From Mantis religiosa (Eukaryota; Arthropoda; Insecta; Mantodea; Mantidae): 64,000 nt of DNA. The notes under the pieces were generated by a model that was not told the origin of the DNA, searched no databases, and saw nothing but the letters and a program-made list of their open reading frames with translations. Position 1 is the stretch's first letter, and every line of letters starts with the position of its first letter. The stretch is from contig CM060951.1 of assembly GCA_030765055.1 (NCBI GenBank), positions 53,561,937-53,625,936 on the forward strand, in the 5' to 3' direction. Positions 30,055 through 43,399 of the stretch are shown here, in pieces. The position numbers and the translations under genes are program-made.

Positions 30055-33000
30055 TGTTGTGCTATGTTTAGGTGTTTCTTCTCATGTATCGTTTAGCCTA
30101 TTCATGATCCTAACTATGTACACAGTCAACAAAAGGTCCCATGTTTCAAAGAATATTTTACCTACAATCTATATAAGTTATATGCACATTTTGATGTATA
30201 AAATATCTATATAAATGTTAAATGGCACACTAAAACTCATCAATTATATATAAACAGTGTGTAGTTTAACGAGAAACACAAGAAAATCCCGACCAAGTTA
30301 GAAACTCACACAAAAGCATAATATAAACATTACTATTTGCTTTCAATGTTTGCAGCCAGTGTTTTGTTTCCATGGTGCCACATATTGTAAGAAATAACCT
30401 TCATACCAACACACAAAATTACACCAGAAACTTTGCCCGCTAATTTTAAATGTATTAATTTAGTATATTCAATCGAACTCAAATGACAAAATTCTGTGAA
30501 TCCAAGGGCTGGCAATGCACCTGCACACTGGCATTTAAATTGTCATGTGAAGATATTTAAATACCTGAAACTCAAATTTAGTTGAATTATGATACTATAA
30601 GGTTCTAAGTATTTTATTAGCTAAAAAAATGTTCCATATTTCTAGCCAATTTCGGTGCAGCATTCCCTTAAGTGCATATAAGACATGCTAAAAGTTGTAG
30701 AAGTATAAACAGTGTTTGTTTAGGAAATTGACTATTTTTTGTTTTAAAAGATGTTACTTCCAATTAAATATCTGAATACGAAATAAAGTTTTTTTAACGT
30801 TATGCATGTGTTTACAAAGATAAAACAACTAAAACATGCCTAGAGTAGATTTCTCAAACCATTACTACTTTATCCCAGAGATAAGGATGAAAATAATGGA
30901 AAGAAACTGGAGGAAGAGGAAACCACAATATTCGTGGATATCCATTGCGTAATGGGTGTGTGCACGCTGTTATCCATAATGCGACACGACGGCACGGCCG
31001 CTCATTCCACTTTAAACGTAGCCCAGAGTGGTCGACGCTAACAAAATATGCAGCCCATCACTGTATGTATGCTCTACTCCTGGGAGCATCGCCTGCCATC
31101 ATTGGAAAGGTGTATTCAAAGGTAACCGGTATAAAAGAGATATTATGTATGGCAAGGGAGCCACGAGCGGGAGAGCTGGCTTGCAAAAGCTTAAAAACAT
31201 TATGGACGGGGGGAGCCTGATACATACTGGATGCAACCCAACCAATTTATCCCAATTGTCTCTGAATAATTGATATTTTCATCACATTCACAAACAATTA
31301 AGACCAACCCGCGCCGGCAAAGAGCATAGCTACCTCAGCTGAGTAGGTTGCTAGGTAAGTACGTAACAGTCTAGACGGGTCGGGAAGGGGTGGAGGGTTA
31401 AGCACGCCTGCACTGTTAAAACGTAGTAAAGCATACGGCCAAGAGAAAAGGGAGGAGAAGAGGGCGAGAGAGAACTCACCGCAAGTTAGCTGAAATATAC
31501 ATCACATATACCTAAACGCTGCAACCTACACTATCAGGTTCCTGCCATAAAACAATGCCTTCTTTTCAACCCACAAATACAACAAATCAAGAAACAGGGC
31601 TAGCACGAAACTTCTACAAAATGTATCAATACTTAATTATATATTTTCAAATTATTTCACGGGATATACGCGACAAAATTATCAATGCATACAGTAAATA
31701 CTGGCATCATTTGGCCAGATACAGGATAATGTTGCCGTCTGCAAGTATTGCGGCAAAGAGGTGAACAAAATGAAAAATAAATGACTACACATCTTGGAGG
31801 CGCTAGAAATTCTACGAGAAACGTGTGCCTAAAATCCCAACACATATGCACGTATATAAAAGATAACGGCAACTAGGGAGCCCTGCAACTTAAACAATGA
31901 ACCAGGTAATGTTAGCTACTTCAGGCAAAACATTCCAGGTGCATTTAAAAATTTAGTTAAATGAAGTAGATGGTTTTAATAGCTCAACACAAGCTAAGAA
32001 CAGAGCTATACAGAGGATACTGGAAGAAGTAGCTACCTGTATCATAACTAAATATGTATAACAATGGTGTATGGTTAAGTGGATGAAGTAAACAGTGACA
32101 GTGCTGAGGGCACGAAGGGACACCGTTACTGGAGCGCAGCAACTGTTCAAGGCTCTTAGGAGTTGCAACCCTAAGTAGCTCAATTGCTACTCCCTGCGCA
32201 GCAGGAGGCCTTTTGACCTCAAGGGATCTACAGGCTTTTCATTTCATTTCCACATCAATGCCTCTTCTATATTTATTTTCCAGAATACTTATTAAAATAA
32301 ACATTGCTAATGAAACCGAAACTAAACGAACGCTCCTGAAACTTATGCTTTTATTAGAGGCGATAAACACAAATACTTGTTCCTCATTAATCTAATGCAA
32401 ACATTTTCTGTTTCGTAAGATATGTGTAGTGCAGTGAATATTTGAAAATACACTGGGCTAACATAGATTCTTATAGTATCTTTTCGGAATACCTTCTAGG
32501 ATTAATCAATTGCTTGGAAATCCATCACAAGTATTTAAAAAATTGGCAGTTGTTCTTCACCAAATTACGAGGCAGAAGTTTTTTTTTTTTTTTTTAATTC
32601 ACAATTAATATACTCTCCGTACAAAAATATTTTGCATAAAGCTGATTAACTAAGTGGAAATTCAGTTCAATTTTAACCTGTATTCCATTTTATAAGCCTG
32701 GCCGTAATTATGACTGCAGAGCAGTAAAGGAAAACCAGCTCTTATCACGTGAATTACTCCACGAATGGAAAATATATTGATGTTTCCGATTGGCTAAAGT
32801 TACACATGAATTGGATGGCCACAAACCCTACTCTTGCCAATGCGAACGAAAACTTTAGTTACAATTCAGTATATTTATAAAATGGACAATACTTCAATGC
32901 AGTTGAAAGAAAGTTTTATAAAGAAAGGTTTAGGTTTCACTTTCACTTAGATCAGTCCTTTTAATGAGAAATTGCACCTTATAATTTGAAGGCCAGATTT

Positions 33001-34110
33001 AGTTCTTGTCCGCTGCCGAGAATGAGTCGCCCCGTCGGTGTAATGGACATCACCCCAGCAACCCGGATTTGAGATGCACCTGCGCCACTGAACTCCGCTC
33101 CCTTCTCACTGTAACTTACACTGATGAAATTAAATGTGAATTAACTCGTTACAGTCTAAGCGTATTACCAGAATATGTTCTTTATTTATCAGGGTAAATA
33201 AATATCTCCGGTCACTACATTAATTCCCAATTAAAATATATCCATTTACACTCACGTGGTTTTATTTATTCTTGTACAAACTCTTTTTACGAACGCTTAT
33301 ACTTCTAATTCATGTTCATCAAGACAAACATGCTGCAATTGTTTTACTATATATTTACTTGTAGATATATTTGCTTGGGTAGTAAAATAAGCGTAAGGGA
33401 TACTTTTATGAGTTAATCCCTATTCCATTCTTTTTGTGTGCTCAAAACTTAAAAATGATAACAACTATCCATAAGTATAGTGGAATATTCAAACAAATAA
33501 CAAGGAATATCTGGAAATAGTTCACTCCACACACAAAAATTGCATTTCAAATGAATTGTATGGTTTAACGAGATCTCTTTTGGGTAATAAGATGTCTATT
33601 TCTTACGGGTAACCGTTTATACAAAAGTTATACGGAACGAAAAGCCCTTGGTCATAAAAATGTCATAAAAATATCTTCAGGGTATAATATTTTACTCAAA
33701 ATCATTGGACTGCTTTTTAAGACCGAACCTAAGTACCAAATAAGTATTTGACTTTTCGTTTTTGAGTTATCTTCACTTTTGCTTCTTTTTTATCCAGGGG
33801 ACCTCAAAATATGTAGTTCTAGTGAAATCTAGGTTTCGAATGTATGGGTGGAATGCAGTGTCTTCTCTACCTCCTATTCATGGTTGAGAAAATCCAAGAA
33901 AGCGCTAATACGAAAATGAAAATGAAAAAAAAATGAAAAAAATCGCGAAGGAAGGACTCTATATACTCAGGACAATGAAGAATCTCGTCCTGCCGGTGGG
34001 ATGCTGTGAGTTTAAGGATTAACCATCACTCTTCTCATTAAATAAGTAACAATAGAAAATGTCTCCATGTTTTTTTACCATATAAGGTCCAGATCTTAAT
34101 ACGTGAGATA
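30055..34110. other. No gene recognised
   Basis: Mostly AT-rich. 30940-31260 and 31400-31490 are more GC-rich and carry 81-91 codon open frames without recognisable similarity. A tRNA-like ccccgtcggtgtaatggaca...acccggatttgagatgcacc at about 33030-33080 may be an eroded SINE. A T-run lies at 32579-32594. Confidence 0.4.
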
Positions 34111-34114
34111 GGGT

Positions 34115-34495
34115 TTATTTTACGGAGAATCGTCTTTGTGTAGAATGTTTGCCATTGTGCAGGCAGATATACACATGCTGCAGTTTGGGGTCATAGAAAG
34201 GAAGTCGAGCGTAAAGTAAAAAGTCCACAGAACAGACAGAGGCTGGAGGCACCAAGGAACCAGGGGTAGGGGGTTCCTGGACGCCTGAATCAACATAATA
34301 AAACTGACTACGTGGTGGTGGTAGTGCTGGTGTGGGGGCAGCAAGGCACAACCATACCGCTAACAGATAAGCATTATTAAACTCCTTTCCTCTTGTTGAC
34401 TCACTTTCCTCGTACCAGAAAGAATATCGAAAGCAGAAACCTTCTAAATGATCCATGGAGAAGTGAGATCCGACAGAGAGAGAAAAAAGGCACAA
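34115..34495 (-). other. Orphan open frame, 126 codons
   Basis: Minus-strand frame with a Pro-rich middle (LAAPTPALPPPRSQFYYVDS) and ending NGKHSTQRRFSVK. No domain is recognised and no convincing splice context surrounds it. Its base composition is less AT-rich than the flanks. It may be chance or a repeat; I do not claim a gene. Confidence 0.15.
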
Positions 34496-35339
34496 ATAAC
34501 CAAAATGTTCTTGAATTTTCTACGTATTGTTTCAAAGACACTCCGAGATTCATATACAAAAACTTTGGACCAATAGCTGCTCTGGTTTCAGTCATGTTTG
34601 CATACGAATCTAACCATTGTTGATTTAACTCTGATTTTTGTATTTTATATCTGTGCAGTTACTGGATGAAAGATGAATAATCAAAACGTAAACTTCATCC
34701 TGAAGCAGGACTTTATAGTCCGATGTTTAGCATTTGTACTGTGTCTAGTTTTTCATTTGGCATGTGCGCGCGTGTATGTGTGTGGTGTTTGACAGTTTAT
34801 TCTGATATATCTGGATCTGTATCTGTCGTACACACTGTTAGCGTTCCATACCTTCATCAAACTATCTCGACTTACGTTTGGCAAAATTAAGTTCTAAAGT
34901 TCAATAAAACTTCAAGAATGACTATTAACAAGACTCGGATGCTTTTGAAATTGCGCATTTATCTTGAATTTATATCTTCATATTCAGAATATGGGGAAAA
35001 ACAGGTAAGTGGAAAAACGTTTTTTCCCCTTTTGGCTTAGCTTCATTTGGACTTTTATTAAGCAATCCAAATCGTTATAGCAAATTGGTACAGTAAAAAT
35101 CAAATTAATAAGAAACTGATACCGTCCCTGTTAGGCATAACATTGGCATAATAACCGCGAAAGTCACATTAAATGCATGATTAAGGGCGGATAGATACCA
35201 CAATATGAATTAAACTAAATTATAACAAATATAGAGGATAATGATCTAATTTACATGTGCAGAAATTAAACAGGCAATCCCAATACATATATTTTATTGC
35301 AAGCACGTGAACCTAACGGGTAAAGAGAGCCGGAAAAAT

Positions 35340-36200
35340 GAACACTTACCCTCACAGGAATTTTCCTTGTATTGAGCGACAAAGGGGGTATTGTTCTAGA
35401 ATCGCCCAAGTCTAGACCTTAGTCGCCAGCCGATGCACTGGTCTGCACATGACACGTGATGAGAGAATAGACATCGGGGATTTAAGCTACACATTCTCAA
35501 GCGTGCTTCTGCATTAATTACCTAGACCGTGGGGAAGTGAAAGTTGCGTGGAATACATGCCTCAGAAACTAGAAATTGCGATGAAATTTTAAGAGTAGGG
35601 ATGAAACAACCTATAAGGAACGAGTAACAGATCACATGACCTCTAAAGTGTCCAAAATTCGGCGAAAGGAAGGGGACATTTCTGCAATGGCGAAGTTTGA
35701 TGTTTGCTAGGAAAAACACTCTGTAGTAGCGAGCGAAGGGGGGCAACAAGTGCGGAAGGTTCGTGTTCGCGAATAGACGGAGCAACACACGTTAGGTGGT
35801 TATCGAACACCCTATGTTAGCGAGTGAGAGAAACTGCACGCATTACGACATCATTAAGATTTTACCAAACTCTGTTGTTGAATAATCCTCGGGAAATAAT
35901 CTATTGCGCGAAGTAATGCTCTCGTCGTCCAGAAAAGACAACGCATACAAGGCTTCATACATCACTCGGCACGTCCTAGATATTTACGAGTTCACTCGCG
36001 ACTGTGATTCAGACTAGCCGCCATGTCACGCGCACAGCAACGGACAAATCCTAAATCCCGCGCCTAGCGTGCGAATAACATCAACACAACAGTGACGAGT
36101 GGAGAGGACGACTTGTACAAATAAACTTGCCATTCAACGGTCGTGGTGCCTTCTATGATATGATACCCATACACTGTCAGGACGAACCCACTTCCTGAAA
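35340..36200 (-). promoter_or_regulatory. CpG-rich block, candidate promoter / 5' exon
   Basis: CpG dinucleotides are far denser here than in neighbouring AT-rich DNA (for example cgcgcacagcaacgg, cccgcgcctagcgtgcg, ctcgtcgtcc). At the low-coordinate edge the minus strand has a strong donor-like GTGAGG|GTAAGTG (exon end about 35357). A first exon of a minus-strand transcript, possibly Smrter, starting around 36,000 is therefore conceivable. No ORF supports coding. Inference only. Confidence 0.25.
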
Positions 36201-36289
36201 CTCAGAAGAGAGAATCCATGCAGAACTATCCTGAGAAAAACCTCGACCTGTTGCAAACCTCCCATCCGTAGCCCTCACCCGTCACATAT

Positions 36290-36365
36290 CCTATCATATG
36301 AGGTGTTGAGTGCCGGGAGGGCTCAACGAGGTACTTAACGGGCAAGTACCGCCTCAACATTAACT
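36290..36365. other. Compact nested hairpins
   Basis: gaggtgttgag and ctcaac pair around a short loop, followed by gaggtacttaacgggcaagt-accgcctc, a 7-9 bp stem (GGTACTT/AAGTACC) closed by GAGG/CCTC with a bulge. GC-rich against an AT-rich background. Function unknown; could be a transposon end. Confidence 0.4.
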
Positions 36366-39175
36366 CTGAGCAGAAAATTAACTTTGAGCAGATAAACTAT
36401 TCCTAATTAATCTACAGTGTATCATTAAATGAGTGGAGTTTAAATATATTTGAAACAATGCCTTATAGTTTATTCGTACTTAAATATATTGGAATACCTA
36501 CAGCGATACAAAATTTCAAATCCCTCAAATGAAAAGCAGCTTTTGAACTTTTAAGACATGTAATGTTACGAATATTTAATACTTATATTTAGGGGTTTCA
36601 GTTGAACAACACGTTCGAGTGATTAAGGTGCCAAGTTCAATTCCTGAATGGATTTCTAACCTTCGTTGCATCTGAAAGTGTGTAAATTGGAGAGGGAATC
36701 TAGTGTTTCAAAGTAAAAGAAAACATTTAACATGATGCCCATTAAATCAAAGTTTTAGAATGAGTTTTTCAACAGTCAATTCTCACCAGGGATATCCTGT
36801 AATTAGAAAAATCACTTTCCCGCTACAGGGCCGGAGAATATTTTCTAGCCAAGATTATGTATGTATGAAGGTGGTAAGGAAATTTTGAATGGTGTGTGAG
36901 AGACAGAGATATTTTAATATATAAAACTCCGAGAACAACCAGCAATCCAAAGTAAAGTTGCACAAGATGTAACACCATTGCCGATACGTAAAAGATCGCA
37001 ATATGACCTATCTATCATTAAACGGAAAGAAGGAAGTTACAATCAAAGCAACAATGAAATACCCAAAAAATGTCTCCAACAGTATCACATGTTGCGACAT
37101 ATGTAAATGTTTAAGTATACTTCCCTTCATGACTATTGGAAAGGGATACGCACTATATCGTCGCATTATCTATTAATAGCACTAATAGTAACTGAGTACT
37201 AATAAACTGTATAAAATACCAACGTTTTGCTTTAACCAGACAATTCCGTTGATGTTCCGCCATTACCATTTACTGTTTTCTAAAACAACACTGAGTCAAA
37301 CACTTCACCTCGACGCCGAGCATTTCACTGATTGGTTTTACAATCGGTATAACTTACAAACAGAATTTAACAAAGCAATCAGCTTCATTACTTTGATGCA
37401 TCCGGAACAAAACTCCTGACAGAGTACAAGTGTAGGGCAAACAATACTTTCTGAAAATCTCACGCAAACTACACTAAGCTCTTTTTTTTAAAAATTCTCC
37501 AGGAATTCTTTGCCTGCAGCACGAGAGCGAGATCAAACGTCTCGATGCACTTATGCAAAGCAGTCAACTAAGTGTTTCATATATTTGAAGAACGTATTTC
37601 TTACCCCTTTTAAATATATTTTGGTTCTACGACGTATTACTTTACAGCAGCGAGACCACTACACATGAACCACGTTAGTGCTGGTTGAAAAGTCTAGCTG
37701 ATCTATCCCTGCAATGCAATGAAATACAAATGATTTTAAGGTATGTAATTCATAAAGTGGTGTGTGCACCCTGATTGGTGCTTTTTCTTTTGGAAGAATA
37801 TGCATATCAATAAAATGAGTCTTTCCCAAGCCACGATATGAATTTCGGAACCTATCGTTTACAGCTTACAATTGTATTTCGCAGATATTCAAGGTAACAT
37901 AAGACTTAATACTCGTATTTAATAATTTACTACAAAACTCACTTTTGTCTTAAGAGTACTTCAAGTATTTACGAGTTGTGCAAGAACAAATTATTCTGCA
38001 CACTTTTGACATATTGTGGTCTTCTTAATGCTCTTCAGTCAATTTTAATATTCAAACGATGGCCAGCAAAGTTGGATTTGTGTAATGCGTAATGCCTAAA
38101 ACAATGCTGTCTTATATTTTCATTCTTAGAATTCGTTTATGCACAAGAAAGGAAAAGTTCAATTGCATAGCTATATCTATCCAACAGCATTGCATAGAGA
38201 CACCTCAAATGCACAAACGGTTTCAGTATGAGAACATTCTGCTACACTCACTTAGTTAACAAAAAGTGTTGCGGTTAGACTCCTCTCTATAAACAACCAC
38301 TTATCGTTATAAAATATGCAATTTCATTTACCAAAAATACATGCCTAGAATTATTGCAGAAAATTGTAATACCGCTGAAGTTAATTTAAATCACTATGAA
38401 GGATCCGCAACTTTTATGTTGCTAGGTCAAAGTGACAAAGCAGTTGAGTGAACTTGGCTGGAAAGAGACGTTTAGCGGAGACAGTGAAGTAAGTATTTAT
38501 GGGCTTTTCATTTTGTAAATGGACTGTTCTCAAGCATTTCTTCTCCTACATGTCTATTAGCTTGGTCTACCCTAGGGGAGGGATAATGAAACATATAGTT
38601 GTGGGCACTGTCTAAGGTTCTTAACTAAACGCCATCAACATTCAAAGTTTGACAGAAGGAAGTGAAGGGCGGGTTTACTACACTTTTTCGGGGAAAAAAT
38701 CATATACTAATGAGAGTGAAATGACTTTTAGAGCACAAAATCGTAAAGCTTATTAGCGCTCCACATATAAGTAATGAAGTCGTTTAGTATGTATCTAAAT
38801 TGTTAATGCTTACACAGCTACATAAGTCTGACGTAATGTTTGCATACTTTAGTTTGAACTAAGATAATGTCATCATTTGGTATTTAATGATGTGTTAATA
38901 TGTCATTTCGCAGCGTCATTTCTCCAAGATCTTTATTGCATGCGAGTTGTGTCTCAGATCTTGGCTGAGCACTTGTTCCATATGCTTAAGTAATCTGCTG
39001 GCACGTGGTCTCAGTCGGGAATTCGTTTGTTGGGACGCTTATATTTATTGCTGATAAGAAAGTTGTATTTTGAGATTGTAGAATTGTTGTTTTGTGGATT
39101 CTAATATACTAAACCTGTAAATAATGTATTAGAGACAATGCTAGTCGTGCACTTGCCTTCCTGTAGCAGCTATCC
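36366..39175. other. No gene recognised
   Basis: AT-rich DNA. 36600-36660 (acgttcgagtgattaaggtgccaagttcaattcctg) is a possible SINE remnant. Nothing else is supported. Confidence 0.4.

Positions 39176-39179
<4 letters not shown>

Positions 39180-39223
<44 letters not shown>
39180..39223. repeat. Poly-A tract
   Basis: 44 consecutive A. Followed at about 39275-39385 by a repeat-like block (ttcgtccggcaggagttcat...acatattagtaaatct) that shares its core with 1553-1572, and by a tRNA-like minus-strand gtcgaggtggctcagctgt. Confidence 0.9.
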
Positions 39224-39226
<3 letters not shown>

Positions 39227-39389
39227 CCTTGAAAAATAGATATGATTGTTAACGACGCTGTCAATTGACACGGTGTGTGCCGGGATTTCGTCCGGCAGGA
39301 GTTCATTTACATATTAGTAAATCTGACATGTGTTTGTCCTTTTAAGTATACATTAAACCTAAACAGCTGAGCCACCTCGACCAACATAG

Positions 39390-41180
39390 GTGACCTTACA
39401 CTAGCTCATTGGCTCGAGAATTTGATGGCATCGTCTCTGTTCAGCGTGAGGCCTGTGCACCAAGAATCTACTGTGGAGTAGAACCGCAACGCCCAAAACT
39501 GAAGCCTGAAAAGTGCAGCATGCGAACACTTGCAAGTAGCTGCTGGACATCCCACGTCAGCTCTGTGCCGGCGCTCCTTACGTGTGCCATGTGTAGCCCG
39601 CTGCTCGCAGGGATAAACAATCCTTCCAGTGCAATGCTGTATTTTAATGCTTATAGGTTCCTACGCATTCTGGACTGAATTTCGGGTATTTTCAGCACCT
39701 GATTTTTGGCACACAAGCCCCACATAGAGCAGAGATGTCATCAAACTCTCAAGCAAATACAGGTATCAGCATTGTGATAGTTCCCTTGTTAGTTGCATAG
39801 TGATCTTATAACAACCTGCCTTCTTAATTATTGGATGTAGGCTTGCAGCCTCTTTCGTCTTCACTCGAACCACCTCTTCTTATTTATCTACCTTCTGGTA
39901 AATATTTAACGATATTAATTTTTTTCCATTTCCCATTCTTTTAATATGCATTCGTGTTCTTTGTTCATTTTCTTATGTACGTTCATTTAATGGAAACTAA
40001 ATATTTTAATTCTTCGTTTCATATTTGAGACAATGTTACGTCATCTATTATTTTTCTTAAAAAGTCCATATGTACAGTCCGTATTTTTATTATTCTATCA
40101 ATTCATTGGCTGTTGGTTCTTTTAATCACGGTGCAACCCGATGTTTAGCAACTGTAAAAGATCACAAAGAAAAGTCAATTGACATTGGTAGGCATTCCTT
40201 CTTCGTTCATTGTCAACGATCTTAATAGTACGCACTTTAAGACAGTTGCAGTTAAGTCTATAGTAACGGCGTGTAGCAAACGAGGCAGAATAACGACTAG
40301 TTTGTCTCTCTGAGCGAGGTAACCTGCAAAAACCCGCTCTCGCACACAGCGAATTGGCCAGTTAATAATATGAGACGACGAGGCTGGCAAAAGCGCTATC
40401 ATGGTACATAAACAAATAGAGGATGAAGCGGACCAATTTAAATTAGCATCGCTAAGCTAATCAATGTGCCGTACCCCCCACCCCTTTCTGCCTCTCCTAG
40501 CTTCCATTCCGTTTTGGTCAGCAAAAAGTCACCCTGCGCGATTAAATAATGCATGCGTAAATTTGTATGATTACTCCGCAGCAGAAAAGGGCTTGAAATT
40601 ACTCATATCATCCCCTCACACACACGCGCGCGCGCGCTCTATAAAAGCGACCCAATATACAATTATTTATTCACAATTGTGCACTATCGCTAAATTAACC
40701 TGTTTAGGTGTTACGTGTCATACAGACAAGTAAAGCCGTGAGGGAGCCCGGATTTCATGGGGAGCACATGTACAGAATTAGCGCAAGTGGAATGAAGGAA
40801 CATACGGAAAAGCTCGCCATATTGGCAAATATTACGCTAATGTTGGGGCTGTGATCTCATCATGACGATTGTAGCCGGGGGCATCTGGTTTCCAGCCGTT
40901 CTCTCTTTGTTCCCAAAGCTTCCACCAATTTGCATCACCGAGCACAGAGTACTGAGGCAAAGATTTGCAAATACTTACATGGATTACATTCTTCAAAATC
41001 CAACTTAATGAAAAACACTGCAGCTAATTGTCCATCTTTGCTTATTATGAGACGACACAAAAAAGAATATCCATAAAATATTCAGCCATAGCAACGTTCG
41101 CGTTTCTGTTGTCCTGAAGAGTTCTCCCAACCTCACCTACTTAGTTTAGCAAAACATTCTTTAACTCAACAAGGCGAATT
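39390..41180. other. No gene recognised
   Basis: An open frame at 39409-39678 (89 codons) is more GC-rich than average but has no recognised product. 40615-40640 is a CA/CG dinucleotide run (cacacacgcgcgcgcgcg). 40250-40900 is moderately CpG-rich. Nothing decisive. Confidence 0.35.
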
Positions 41181-41184
41181 CAGT

Positions 41185-41330
41185 AATTCAATAGTCTTGT
41201 GGTTAGTATCTAGGTTCATACAATTCGAGTTCGATTCCCGGCTGGAGGTGGGAAATTTTTCTTTAGCCAGGAAAGTTCCGTCTTCTCCACGAAATTGTAT
41301 CCGAAGAATTCCGTTTCATCCCATTATTGC
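41185..41330 (+). repeat. tRNA-derived SINE (family B)
   Basis: aatagtcttgtggttagtat (A-box, tRNA-Asp/Glu-like head) and gagttcgattcccggctgg (B-box), followed by gggaaatttttctttagcc and a T/A-rich end. No clear target duplication. Confidence 0.6.
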
Positions 41331-42800
41331 TGACAGCATTTTTTGATTAAGTCGAACTTCAGATTCAAGAACTGTTTTATTTTATTTATATTATTTTTTA
41401 ACTTTTTAATGGTCACAAACGATTTACTTATAGTACTATTAATATGAAGGAAAATGACCAATTTAATATAATTTGGTGTCAAAAGTATAGAATAAACTGG
41501 ATGAAAAGTGTATGTTCAGAAATCCTAAAAAATAGAATACAACAAAACAAAGCTTTAGAGGTTAGCACAATATCTTACCACACCTAGTAAATGAAACCAT
41601 CAGGAATAGAAGTGGAAGTTGGAACACACATGTGAGCAATGGCACGAGAATGCACGAGCATAAACACTGAAAATCTGTTTTACAAAAATTATTCTGTCAT
41701 GCCTTGGTACTTTGTATACAAAAGATTACTTCCTCTGCCCCATACACAGTATGGCGGAGAAGGTATTCCATTCCACCTAAAAATTCTATACCGAGATTTA
41801 AACGAAATACAATTACAGCACCACTTTTCCTTCTTACAGTAAGTAGAGGAAGAATTGGATTCAATCAGAAAATTCTATGTTAACGTTTCATCGAAATTTT
41901 GAGCCTCTAATCCAAAACAAATGCTCGCGCTCGCCCCAGTCTGCCATGAACAGCATAAACCAAAACTGAAAAGTGGTTAAACAAAAACTAGATTATTGAG
42001 TTCAGCAATTTGCCAGGATGCTCCAGAAACTTTGAAGGATGTCCCAATAACGATGCCGAACTACCTCTTTCTTAAAAGAGATTTCAAACATGTTGGATTT
42101 CGAAAAAATGGCCTAATGATTTTGGCAAAATGCAAAGACGTTTGTATGACTAAAGAAATGTAATCTTGAATTCTCTGAGAACAGATTCTTAAATCGTCCT
42201 CATTCTGAATCACACTTGCACAAGTGGAAACTGCGAGAGGTAGATACAATTTTACCATGGAAGAAGCTTGAAAAATAAACCAGTGGATGACTGTAAATTG
42301 GCGTCATAAGTTCTGATATCTGCATCTTTTCAGTTCCATTGTTTACATAAAAATTGGAATTTTTCCAAACGCAGCTTAGAAAATTCCTTCGAAAATATCA
42401 TTTCTTTGAGCATTTTTTTCACGTGCTGAAGCTATTAATTGGGTTGTTAATAAGCGGTAATGGTTAGTTTAAGACAGTTAATTTATAGCAGGAGAAATCA
42501 CATAGATTTGAAATTAATTCTATTCGATTTCGAATCAAAATTATTCGGTTTGAGCAGTTTCTTAAAATATTCTTTTATCTAATACAAAAAGGTTACTGGT
42601 ATAGTTTTCTTCTTCTTCTTCTGAACTATATTGTTAGAATGAAATTAGGAAGAACTGTGTTGATATTGCAGAAGCTGTTTTTGTTTATTTCTGCTAACTT
42701 TCAGTCTTAATATATTCAGTAAATTGAGGATAAGAATCAGAAAACCAGAAAGTCGGACATGGTGCCCTGTTTGCTGCTACATCTCTTGTTCTGTCTTCCT
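41331..42800. other. No gene recognised
   Basis: AT-rich. Open frames of 65-67 codons without similarity. Confidence 0.4.
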
Positions 42801-42805
42801 AGTAC

Positions 42806-42806
<1 letters not shown>

Positions 42807-42853
<47 letters not shown>

Positions 42854-43375
42854 AGCTTCTGTCAAATTGTAGATCCAGGTGCTTCTTTTTTCTCTTTCTT
42901 TCTTTTTTTTTTTTTTTTTTTTTTTTATTTTTTTTTTTTTTATATAAGAAAGGAACACAACTAGAAGAGAAGAAATGAACTGTCCTTTAGCAAAGTTCCC
43001 ATCCCAACTTTAATAAAATGGAATTCTATGGATTCTTTTCAGGACTAAATCTTATTTTAGCAATGTCAGCTATATTTGAAAATGTACCAGTAGTGTAAAA
43101 CGAAGTGTATAGCTATAGGTTTTAATTCTCTCTATGGCTCCTCAATAAAAAGAGCAAATTTCCAGTAAACGATGATTTGAGATACCATTTAAGACTATTT
43201 GTCAGTTTATCAATTTCAGACTTTAGCTATGCCTTAAGAGGATCCCAATATAACTTGCAGGTTGCAGATAAATTGCAGAAATATGCCCGAAAACCTAAGT
43301 TAGGGCCTCATTTCTAAATAGCTTCTGTCACATTGTAGATCCAGGTGCTTCTTTTCTCTCTTTCTTTTCTTTTTT
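42807..43375. repeat. Poly-T tracts and a 55 bp direct duplication
   Basis: T-runs at 42807-42850 and about 42905-42942. Immediately after the first comes aaatagcttctgtca.attg then tagatccaggtgcttctttt (42850-42895), which recurs at 43315-43360 in the same orientation, again followed by a CTTTCTTTT run. The spacing is about 465 bp. Confidence 0.8.
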
Positions 43376-43399
43376 GCCTCAATAAATATCTTGTAAAAA

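Noticed and set aside
41190..41260. tRNA-Asp/Glu gene
   Set aside because: The cloverleaf is incomplete and a SINE-like body follows.
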